A stretch of DNA of 51,762 nt, from positions 1-51,762 of the forward strand of contig RECE01000128.1 of NCBI GenBank assembly GCA_007694165.1, in the 5' to 3' direction. This document shows, piece by piece, positions 15,962 to 22,377 of this stretch. The notes under the pieces were generated by a model. That model did not search any database and was not told the origin of the DNA. It saw only the letters and a list, made by a program, of their open reading frames with translations. The position numbers and the translations under genes are program-made. Each line of letters opens with the position of its first letter. Position 1 is the first letter of the stretch. This DNA is from Bacteroidota bacterium. Its GTDB lineage: Bacteria > Bacteroidota > Bacteroidia > Bacteroidales > UBA7960.

Positions 15962-15985
15962 AGTGTATTAGAATTGTAGTACAGT
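15962..15985. promoter_or_regulatory. Putative YtrA-type GntR operator
   Basis: AGTGTA (15962-15967) and TACAGT (15980-15985) form an inverted pair with one mismatch, separated by 12 bp. The known YtrA operator of Bacillus is AGTGTA-N13-TACACT, so the match is close. It lies at the predicted transcription start of the operon that encodes a YtrA-like regulator, the position expected for autoregulation. Confidence 0.5.
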
Positions 15986-16009
15986 AATCATTTAACAACC
16001 ACAAAAGCC

Positions 16010-16834
16010 ATGATAGAAATTAAAGACTTAACATTTGGTTATAAAAAGAACCAGAATTTATTTCGGGAGCTCAACCTGAATCTAAAAGCAGGCAGCATCT
16101 ACGGATTGTTCGGGATGAATGGAGCGGGAAAAACAACGCTGCTCAAGCATATCTCCGGACTATTGTATCCCCAGGAAGGAGAATGTCTTATTTTCGAGAA
16201 AGATGTGAAGGAAAGATTGCCTGAGATTATGGCCAACATCTATATCATTCCCGAAGAATTTGTGCTTCCCAATATCAAAATCAGCACCTTTGTTGATTTG
16301 CATGCCCCCTTCTACCCTCGCTTCAGCCAGGAGATGTTTGATAAGTATTTAAATGAGTTTGAAGTTTCCAATGGTAAGAGCATTACCAAATACTCCTACG
16401 GTCAGAAGAAAAAGTTTCTAATCGCCTTTGGCCTTGCTACCCAAACCAATGTATTATTAATGGATGAGCCTACCAACGGACTGGACATTCCTTCCAAGAG
16501 TCAGTTTCGTCGCATCATGGCAGCAGCAGCAACAGAGGATCAGTGTATTGTTATTTCCACGCACCAGGTGAGGGATCTTGCCAGTATTATCGACCATATC
16601 ATAGTGCTGGATAATGGAAAAATTATTTTTCACAAAAACATCTATGACATTGGTGAAAAGCTGGCATTTGGCAAGCTAAAAGAGCCCTCCGACCAGCAGG
16701 TACTATATTCTGAAGAAGTTCTGGGAGGCAAGGCTGCCATATATAAAAACAACGGTCAGGATACAGCCATTGATCTCGAATTGCTCTTTAATGCAATCAT
16801 CAAAAATCCACAAGTTATTAACCAGGCAATATAA
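16010..16834 (+). CDS. ABC transporter ATP-binding protein (YtrB-like)
   Basis: This 274-residue ATPase has Walker A GMNGAGKTT (35-43), Walker B VLLMDEP (148-154) with TNGLD, and the switch histidine in STHQVRD. The signature loop is YSYGQKKK (about 128-135) instead of LSGGQ, a replacement usual in this subfamily. About 60 residues follow the nucleotide-binding domain, longer than a minimal ABC domain. It is followed after 11 bp by a membrane protein and then by a GntR regulator, forming a transporter of the kind that in Firmicutes responds to cell-wall-active peptides. The substrate is unknown. Confidence 0.87.
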   Translation: MIEIKDLTFGYKKNQNLFRELNLNLKAGSIYGLFGMNGAGKTTLLKHISGLLYPQEGECLIFEKDVKERLPEIMANIYIIPEEFVLPNIKISTFVDLHAPFYPRFSQEMFDKYLNEFEVSNGKSITKYSYGQKKKFLIAFGLATQTNVLLMDEPTNGLDIPSKSQFRRIMAAAATEDQCIVISTHQVRDLASIIDHIIVLDNGKIIFHKNIYDIGEKLAFGKLKEPSDQQVLYSEEVLGGKAAIYKNNGQDTAIDLELLFNAIIKNPQVINQAI

Positions 16835-16845
16835 AAATTACCACT

Positions 16846-17610
16846 ATGGAAAAAATAAATCAATTTTCACTGCAACGTTTTGCGCTTCTGATAAAGCGGT
16901 ATGCAATGTTCAACATCAAATCATGGCTGATAGGTTTTGGAGCCCTTGCTGGTGTGCTGATAGTGATTTCAGCATTGCAAATTATTTTCTCAGGAGGCAC
17001 CTACAACATAAGCCCTCTTGTTAACCTGGGCCAGGTTATAATTTTCACCGGAGGATTTCTGATTACTTCAATGTCATACAATGAAATTCACACCCCGGCC
17101 CGAAGCCAGTTTTACCTCACATTGCCAGCTACAGCGGGTGAAAAACTATTCTCCCACTGGATCATTACTTCCGTAGGTTTTGTTCTTGTAGCCAATGTTC
17201 TGCTCTCTGCGGTCTTATTTCTTACCAGTTCCATCAGCTACATGAGTTTATCTATTCCTGTTGAGGTTTTCAATCCCTTTACACAGCAAAATTTAACCCT
17301 GATGAGCATATATGTGGTGGTGCACAGCATCTTTTTTCTGGGAGCATTATATTTTCGCAAGAACAACTTTTTGAAAACCATCCTTAGTTTATTTGTTATT
17401 CAACTGGTGTTCAACATCTTTATTTTTCTGATGATTTACCTTGTGATTGGGAAAGAGGGCTTCCAGCAAGATCTGTCAATGATGGAATTAAACCTCGGCA
17501 AGTTCGCAACGGAAACCTTTCCCATGCTGATGAAAATCCTGTTTTACGGGGTGCTTGCTCCCTTTTGCTTACTAGTGAGTTATTTCAGACTTAAAGAAAG
17601 AGAGGTATAA
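16846..17610 (+). CDS. ABC transporter membrane subunit
   Basis: This 254-residue protein has six hydrophobic segments (first near residues 24-46, last near 230-248, just before a short basic C-terminus FRLKEREV). It has no recognisable substrate-binding motif. Start ATG lies 11 bp after the ATPase gene, and the GntR gene begins 1 bp after its stop, so the three are one transcript. The size matches the single-domain permeases paired with YtrB-like ATPases, which would act as a dimer. Direction of transport is not evident. Confidence 0.8.
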   Translation: MEKINQFSLQRFALLIKRYAMFNIKSWLIGFGALAGVLIVISALQIIFSGGTYNISPLVNLGQVIIFTGGFLITSMSYNEIHTPARSQFYLTLPATAGEKLFSHWIITSVGFVLVANVLLSAVLFLTSSISYMSLSIPVEVFNPFTQQNLTLMSIYVVVHSIFFLGALYFRKNNFLKTILSLFVIQLVFNIFIFLMIYLVIGKEGFQQDLSMMELNLGKFATETFPMLMKILFYGVLAPFCLLVSYFRLKEREV

Positions 17611-17611
17611 T

Positions 17612-17971
17612 ATGGAATTTTTAGAAAATCAACCCATTTACATGCAGATAGCAGATGTATTTTGTGAAAATATACTCTTGCAAAAATGGAAAATCAATGA
17701 ACGTATCCCATCTGTGCGCGATGTGGCAGTGCAAATGGAAGTTAACCCCAATACAGCCATGAGAGCATTTGTGTATCTGCAGGAGAAGGAAATTATTTTC
17801 AATAAAAGAGGCATTGGATATTTTGTATCCGAAGACGGGTACCGCAAAGCACTGGAGCTAAGAAGAGCTGATTTCATTGAAAAGGATCTCCCTGTAGTAA
17901 TGAAAACCATGAAGCTGCTGGACATTACATGCAGTGAAATGGAAGAGCTATACCAGCAGAAGTACGAATAA
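17612..17971 (+). CDS. GntR-family transcriptional regulator, YtrA subfamily
   Basis: This 119-residue regulator has an N-terminal winged helix beginning QPIYMQIADVFCENILLQKW, with the recognition segment RIPSVRDVAVQMEVNPNTAMRAFVYLQEKE, and only a short helical tail of about 45 residues instead of a large effector domain; this is the defining layout of the YtrA subfamily. Such proteins usually repress their own ABC transporter operon. The candidate operator is at 15962-15985. Unusually compact spacing (1 bp to the permease gene) indicates co-transcription. Confidence 0.88.
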   Translation: MEFLENQPIYMQIADVFCENILLQKWKINERIPSVRDVAVQMEVNPNTAMRAFVYLQEKEIIFNKRGIGYFVSEDGYRKALELRRADFIEKDLPVVMKTMKLLDITCSEMEELYQQKYE

Positions 17972-18034
17972 GATCAAGCTATAGCACCCAAAATAGTTTT
18001 TATACAATCAGCCATTCATAAAATACGAAATGTC

Positions 18035-18778
18035 ATGAAAAAAAGTAACCTGATTCTCCTGATAGCGCTGGGAATCATTATAATAATCTCGATAACAGGA
18101 ATTTTTGTACTTAAATCCAACCTCTTTGCCACCATTACTTTTGGTGAGGGCAACATTGTACAATCAGAAAGGGATATCCCTTCTTTTGAAAAAATCAAAA
18201 TCAATGGCAGGTACAACGTCTATTTTACACAAGACAGTCCGCGGGAGCTGATTATTTTTACCGAGGAGAACCTGCATGAATTTATTCGCACCGATGTCAG
18301 AAACAATGAACTGTATATCAGTTCTTCGCAACCCATCCGCTCCAACTCGGAAATACGCATAGAACTTAGCAACGATTTTCTGACCCATGTGGAAGTTTCT
18401 GCCTCAGGAAAATTCTTTACAACCCGGGCTATTGCTTTGCCGCTGCTGCACCTTACTGCCAATGCGGGGTCAACGATGGATGTAGAAGGGATATTCGAAT
18501 CTCTGTTTGCACTTCAAAATGCTGGCGCCACCCTCAAACTTCGTGGTGAAACAGATAAGTTGAACCTGGAATCCAATGCCGGGGGAAGCCTTGATGCATC
18601 GCAAATGAGAGCTACCAGTGCAACTGCCAGAGCCAATGCGGGAGCAAGCATAATTGTTAACGCAGCAGAGCTTGACGCTGAAGCCAATGCCGGTGGTTCG
18701 GTGAGGTATCTGGGCGATCCCGTGTTTAAAAGCATGAGAACAAGTGCAGGGGGAAGTATCAACAAGCAAAGCAGGTAG
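18035..18778 (+). CDS. DUF2807 (head GIN domain) surface or periplasmic protein
   Basis: This 247-residue protein has a single N-terminal hydrophobic segment (residues 6-27), which is either a membrane anchor or an uncleaved signal. The rest is the DUF2807 beta-helix: FEKIKINGRYNVYFTQD, then regularly spaced NAGS/NAGA/NAGG turns (ANAGSTMDVEG, QNAGATLKLRG, SNAGGSLDAS, ANAGASIIVNA, ANAGGSVRYLG). Family function is unknown; members are often annotated as putative adhesins. It starts 63 bp after the GntR gene on the same strand and is frequently found with such regulators, so it may be under the same control. A hairpin at 18845-18870 lies after it. Confidence 0.82.
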   Translation: MKKSNLILLIALGIIIIISITGIFVLKSNLFATITFGEGNIVQSERDIPSFEKIKINGRYNVYFTQDSPRELIIFTEENLHEFIRTDVRNNELYISSSQPIRSNSEIRIELSNDFLTHVEVSASGKFFTTRAIALPLLHLTANAGSTMDVEGIFESLFALQNAGATLKLRGETDKLNLESNAGGSLDASQMRATSATARANAGASIIVNAAELDAEANAGGSVRYLGDPVFKSMRTSAGGSINKQSR

Positions 18779-18823
18779 TGCTGCATCCCTGGTATAAATC
18801 CTGGCAGAGAACCATTTTTTGCT

Positions 18824-18831
18824 TACTTTTG
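18824..18831 (+). promoter_or_regulatory. Putative -7 box of the HAD phosphatase gene
   Basis: TACTTTTG matches TAnnTTTG. The -33 position 20 bp upstream is CTG, one base from TTG. The start site would be near 18837, upstream of the hairpin at 18845-18870. Confidence 0.5.
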
Positions 18832-18844
18832 CATCCATTAAACC

Positions 18845-18876
18845 GAAAGCCTCACCCCCAGGAGGCTTTCTTTCTT
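18845..18876 (+). terminator. Hairpin with T-rich tail between DUF2807 and HAD genes
   Basis: A perfect 9-bp stem GAAAGCCTC/GAGGCTTTC (18845-18853 with 18862-18870) with an 8-nt loop is followed by TTTCTTTTTC. It looks like a terminator for the upstream gene. Because the likely promoter of the next gene is upstream of it, the hairpin would also sit in that gene's 5' leader, where it could attenuate expression. Confidence 0.6.
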
Positions 18877-18894
18877 TTTCTGAAATTTATAAAT

Positions 18895-19605
18895 ATGAGT
18901 ACCTCAAAATACAAGCATCTTTTTTTTGATCTCGACCGCACACTTTGGGATTTTGACACCAACAACAAAGCAACCTTCAGTGAAATGCATGAAAAATTTC
19001 AGCTGGTGGCCAGAGGAATAAGCGACCCCGTTACATTCTACGCCAACTACCAGAAGATCAACTTCGCCCTGTGGGAAGCATACAAAAAGCAAACGATAAC
19101 CAAGGAGGTGCTGAACTTTAAGAGATTTTATGACAGTCTGTCCCTATACCAACTTGATGAGCCGGAGCTTGCCAGGGAAATGGGTGCATACTACATTGCT
19201 GCCAGCCCAAGGCAAACCATCCTTTACCCCGGTGCTATTGAAATGCTCGACACCTTGCACAAGCATTACCAGATGCACATTATCACCAATGGATTTGAGG
19301 AAGTACAATTTATAAAGATTGAGAACAGTGGTCTGGGCAAATACTTCAACAAGATTATCACTTCAGAAAGAGCTGGTTTCAAAAAACCTGACAGACGAAT
19401 ATTTGAATTTGCCCTCAATGAGGCTGAGGCAAATGTATCTGAAAGTATCATCATAGGTGACGATCCGGAAGCTGATATCCTGGGTGCACAACTCATTGGA
19501 ATGGACCAGATTTGGGTGAAGCATCCTCCCCTGAAACCAAACAAAGGAAAACCCACCTATGAGGTGGGTCATTTGAGTGATATTCTGAAAATCCTTCAGG
19601 CGTAA
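18895..19605 (+). CDS. HAD-superfamily hydrolase, YjjG-like (non-canonical nucleotidase)
   Basis: This 236-residue phosphatase has all four HAD motifs: motif I DLDRT (Asp12, Asp14), motif II IITNG, motif III with the Lys in GFKKPDRRIF, and motif IV IIGDDPEADILGA. A helical cap between residues about 20 and 90 makes it type C1. The best relatives by feel are YjjG/YfnB-like 5'-nucleotidases that dephosphorylate non-canonical pyrimidine nucleotides. I start it at the ATG at 18895, which opens MSTSKYKHLFFDLDRT; a longer open frame upstream runs through the hairpin and is not credible. The gene converges with psd, 11 bp apart. Confidence 0.85.
   Translation: MSTSKYKHLFFDLDRTLWDFDTNNKATFSEMHEKFQLVARGISDPVTFYANYQKINFALWEAYKKQTITKEVLNFKRFYDSLSLYQLDEPELAREMGAYYIAASPRQTILYPGAIEMLDTLHKHYQMHIITNGFEEVQFIKIENSGLGKYFNKIITSERAGFKKPDRRIFEFALNEAEANVSESIIIGDDPEADILGAQLIGMDQIWVKHPPLKPNKGKPTYEVGHLSDILKILQA
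19551..19569 (-). terminator. Hairpin inside the 3' end of the HAD gene, possible psd terminator
   Basis: ACCCACCT (19551-19558) and AGGTGGGT (19562-19569) form a perfect 8-bp stem with a 3-nt loop. On the minus strand it is followed by TTTTCCTTTG, so it could end the psd transcript although it lies within the codons of the converging gene. Confidence 0.4.
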
Positions 19606-19616
19606 TTACCTTTTCA

Positions 19617-20276
19617 TTATTTAAAGGTAGCCAATACTGTTTTGCCTCCTTTTACCGTATCACCAATCTTAACATTCACCTGCGCATCCAGGGGTAAAAA
19701 AACATCGACCCTTGAGCCAAACTTGATGAATCCCATCTCTGAACCCTGAACAACCGCTTCGCCTTCCTTACTGTAACATACGATGCGCCTTGCCAGGGCT
19801 CCGGCAATCTGGCGCAAAAGCAAAGGGCCATGAGTTGCATGTTCCACAACTACGGTGGTTCGCTCATTTTCAGTAGAAGATTTCGGATGCCATGCCACAA
19901 GATATTTGCCCGCATGATACTTGAAGTAATTAACCGTTCCGCTCACCGGATACCTGTTTACATGAACATTCACTGGTGACATAAAAACAGACACTTGCAT
20001 GCGTTCATCTTTCAGGTATTCCCCTTCGTGGGTTCTCTCAATTACTACAATTTTGCCGTCAGCCGGGCAAATGACATGGTTTTCATTGGATTCAATCTTT
20101 CTTTTGGGAGAACGAAAAAACTGCAGTACGATGAGGAAAAACAAGCCTAAAACCACATAGGCTCCCGTATGCCAGATAGTCTGCACAGGCCATGCAATAT
20201 TGATCAATAAAGAAAGACCAGCAATAAACAAGAGGGCGAAAAACAGGCTGGTATAGCCTTCCTTATGTATTTTCAT
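19617..20276 (-). CDS. psd: Phosphatidylserine decarboxylase, short (soluble-tail) type
   Basis: This enzyme decarboxylates phosphatidylserine to phosphatidylethanolamine, the main membrane lipid. The 219-residue proenzyme has two N-terminal membrane segments (about 10-28 and 38-53), the conserved FFRSPKR and CPADGKIV motifs, SVFMSPVNVHVNRYPVSG, and the self-cleavage site in KFGSRVDVFLP, where Ser188 would become the pyruvoyl group. Length matches the short class also found in archaea and alphaproteobacteria. It is the last gene of the rsfS-to-psd group and follows cdsA, which makes the CDP-diacylglycerol precursor, after a 309-bp low-complexity gap. Its ATG at 20276 is clear. Confidence 0.93.
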   Translation of the reverse strand: MKIHKEGYTSLFFALLFIAGLSLLINIAWPVQTIWHTGAYVVLGLFFLIVLQFFRSPKRKIESNENHVICPADGKIVVIERTHEGEYLKDERMQVSVFMSPVNVHVNRYPVSGTVNYFKYHAGKYLVAWHPKSSTENERTTVVVEHATHGPLLLRQIAGALARRIVCYSKEGEAVVQGSEMGFIKFGSRVDVFLPLDAQVNVKIGDTVKGGKTVLATFK

Positions 20277-20585
20277 TTGTTTTGTATTATTGAGTTAATG
20301 AGTTATTGGGTTATTGGGTTATTATGGATTTTAGATTTTAGAATTCAGAATTTAGAATTTAGAATTAAGATTGAGTCTGCTCAGAAAATTCGTTCGTTCG
20401 TGATAAACCGACATGAAAGCACATATATAACTCTGTCACTCTTTTCAAATTTATCGGTGATGTTGTATGTTGACCTTTACATTCTAAAATCTACATTCTG
20501 AAATCTGCATTAATACAATTCTGCTCTCTTGTCTCTCACTTTTTTTCACTTTTCACTCTACTCTTTTCACTTTACTCTTTACTCT
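20277..20585. repeat. Low-complexity intergenic stretch between cdsA and psd
   Basis: No gene is present. The stretch contains TTATTGGG twice in tandem (20303-20318), then a series of AGAATT-type units (20331-20366), an imperfect inverted echo of that series (ATTCTAAAATCTACATTCTG near 20480-20500), and a polypyrimidine block of CACTTTTCACTCTACTC-like units from about 20521 to 20587. In the psd transcript the last block becomes a purine-rich tract. Confidence 0.6.
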
Positions 20586-21407
20586 CTAAACAGACACCCA
20601 CAAGAGGTAAACAAAAACAAAGGGTATAGCCATTATTACACCATCAAACCGATCGAGAATCCCTCCATGACCGGGAAGAATCCTACCGCTGTCTTTGGCT
20701 TTAATGCTCCTTTTAAGCATAGACTCAAACAAATCGCCATAAGTGCTGAAAACAACCACCAATGCTCCCATAACCATCCAGTTCAACCTTGACAACTCTG
20801 TAAAATAAACACTTATAACAGCTGCTGTAATAAGACATAACACACCACCTCCTGCTGTTCCTTCCCAGGTTTTTTTGGGAGAAACCCTTTCAAAAAGCTT
20901 ATGTTTCCCAAGGGTTGACCCCACAAGATATGCTCCTGATTCATTCACCCATATCAGAAAGAAAAATCCGAGGACAATATTGTGATTGTACACACCTGAT
21001 TCAAAAGCCGGATTGGGCAGATAATTGAGCAAGGCAAAAGGTACGGCAACATAAAGCAGCCCGAAAAACGTAAATGCTACATTGGTAAAGGGATTGGGAA
21101 GATTGCGATAGAGCTCAAACAAAAAGACAAAAAAGATAAGCAGAAAGTTGAACAACAGAACATTGAGCGGGGCAATTTCGAGGGAAACCAGTGCGTTGGA
21201 CATAAACAAAAATGCACCTGCAACAACTCCAAGGATCTTGTTGGGTCTGATTTCTGCTCTTTCAAGCAAGGTATAGAATTCCCACATACCCAAAATGGTT
21301 ACCAGAAGAAAAAACGAGGCAAATACATAGCGGCCCAGTACTACCGAAAATATTACAAGTAAAACTAATGCTATCCCTGTAATGGTACGTGTTGCAAGGT
21401 TACTCAA
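20586..21407 (-). CDS. cdsA: Phosphatidate cytidylyltransferase
   Basis: This enzyme makes CDP-diacylglycerol from phosphatidic acid and CTP at the inner membrane. The 273-residue protein has about eight transmembrane helices and the complete family signature near its C-terminus: SMLKRSIKAKDSGRILPGHG followed by GILDRFD. PKKTWEGTAGG, another conserved block, precedes it. It overlaps the upstream DUF2007 gene by 8 bp and lies upstream of psd, so consecutive steps of phospholipid synthesis are encoded together. The start ATG at 21407 is supported by the overlap. Confidence 0.95.
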   Translation of the reverse strand: MSNLATRTITGIALVLLVIFSVVLGRYVFASFFLLVTILGMWEFYTLLERAEIRPNKILGVVAGAFLFMSNALVSLEIAPLNVLLFNFLLIFFVFLFELYRNLPNPFTNVAFTFFGLLYVAVPFALLNYLPNPAFESGVYNHNIVLGFFFLIWVNESGAYLVGSTLGKHKLFERVSPKKTWEGTAGGGVLCLITAAVISVYFTELSRLNWMVMGALVVVFSTYGDLFESMLKRSIKAKDSGRILPGHGGILDRFDGVIMAIPFVFVYLLWVSV

Positions 21408-21606
21408 AATCTTCTTTTTTTATGATCTGTTTTGCCTTTAAAACATCATCAGGTTCAACATACAACTCAATTTCTCCAAAAAGATACGCCGAGTCTTTTT
21501 TACTGAGTGAAAAACATTTGATTCCATTATCTTGCAAAACAGCCTTAACTATTTCAGCAATATGGTCATATTGGGTTGAATAAATGCACTGCCAGTCTAT
21601 ATTCAT
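21400..21606 (-). CDS. DUF2007 small protein
   Basis: A 68-residue protein with the compact alpha-beta pattern of DUF2007: MNIDWQCIYSTQYDHIAEIV, a middle DNGIKCFSLSKKDSAY, and ELYVEPDDVLKAKQIIKKED. I place the start at the ATG at 21606, because the open frame further upstream (to 21669) encodes residues that do not fit the family. Members are annotated as putative signal-transducing proteins but no mechanism is known. It is translationally coupled to cdsA (8-bp overlap). Confidence 0.75.
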   Translation of the reverse strand: MNIDWQCIYSTQYDHIAEIVKAVLQDNGIKCFSLSKKDSAYLFGEIELYVEPDDVLKAKQIIKKEDFE

Positions 21607-21698
21607 AATCAGCAAAGATGGGATATTTTTTTTAATCTCCAAACATATTTTGATTGCAATGCAGACCAAACACGGTTAAATGATTTAGTTTTAGACTT

Positions 21699-22361
21699 CT
21701 ATTGACTACTCCCAAAGGGTTCATCTATGAAAAACACAACCAGCCTGGAGGGCCCGTGGGCTCCCAATACAAGTGTTTTTTCAATATCCGCTGTCCTGCT
21801 GGGGCCGGTAATCATGGTAATCATAGAGGGCATGAGAGAATCACTGTACTTTTTTTTGACGGCCCTGAATGCATCTCTGAGATCATAAATCAACTGCCCC
21901 TTCCATGCCACAACGATATGCAAAGGAGGCCAGAAAAACCCTTTCCTTCCGCATCCCTGCCTGCTGCTAACCATAATGGAGCCCAACCGGGCCACCAGAA
22001 ATTCGCATGTACTGATTCCTATTTCGCAGTCCTTGTATTCTTCTCGGGCATTGAAACAGAAGATGCCACTATCATTAAGCAATCTTTGCAAAACATCTTC
22101 ATAACAATGCAGATTTTGGCTTGCCTGTCCGGAAAGAAACTCTTTGAAATTGCCAGCAAATTCATCAAGATTGCTGCTATATACAAACTGACCACCCACC
22201 TTTGCCAATGCTTCGGCAAAAGTTACCTCATCGTATTCTGAGCTGGGTCTTGCATAGATCGCATCAGAAAAGTCTTCGTCTACATAAGGCGGGGGCATGG
22301 GATCCACAAGTGCATCCCTGATGGCTTTCAACACCTTCTCCCTTGAAGTACTTTCCTTCAT
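21699..22361 (-). CDS. LUD-domain protein (LutC/YkgG family)
   Basis: This 220-residue protein belongs to the LUD family: GISTCEFLVARLGSIMVSS and TGPSRTADIEKTLVLGAHGP are the two diagnostic blocks. LutC works with LutA and LutB in lactate oxidation, but no lutAB is nearby; in Bacteroidota a stand-alone copy next to ftsH is usual and its job is not established. It begins 16 bp after the ftsH stop, so it is in the same transcript. An N-terminal helical region of about 50 residues precedes the domain. Confidence 0.82.
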   Translation of the reverse strand: MKESTSREKVLKAIRDALVDPMPPPYVDEDFSDAIYARPSSEYDEVTFAEALAKVGGQFVYSSNLDEFAGNFKEFLSGQASQNLHCYEDVLQRLLNDSGIFCFNAREEYKDCEIGISTCEFLVARLGSIMVSSRQGCGRKGFFWPPLHIVVAWKGQLIYDLRDAFRAVKKKYSDSLMPSMITMITGPSRTADIEKTLVLGAHGPSRLVVFFIDEPFGSSQ

Positions 22362-22377
22362 TTTGTTTCAACAACCT

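Larger units (their letters stand above)
15686..16009. other. Divergent intergenic region tamL / ABC-GntR operon
   Basis: A 324-bp AT-rich stretch holding the strong plus-strand promoter at 15930-15960 and the operator-like repeat at 15962-15985. No gene is visible. The tamL promoter on the other strand is not clear. Confidence 0.6.

Noticed and set aside
21702-22241. 179-codon open frame on the plus strand inside the LUD gene
   Set aside because: Antisense to the conserved LUD motifs; no promoter or domain.
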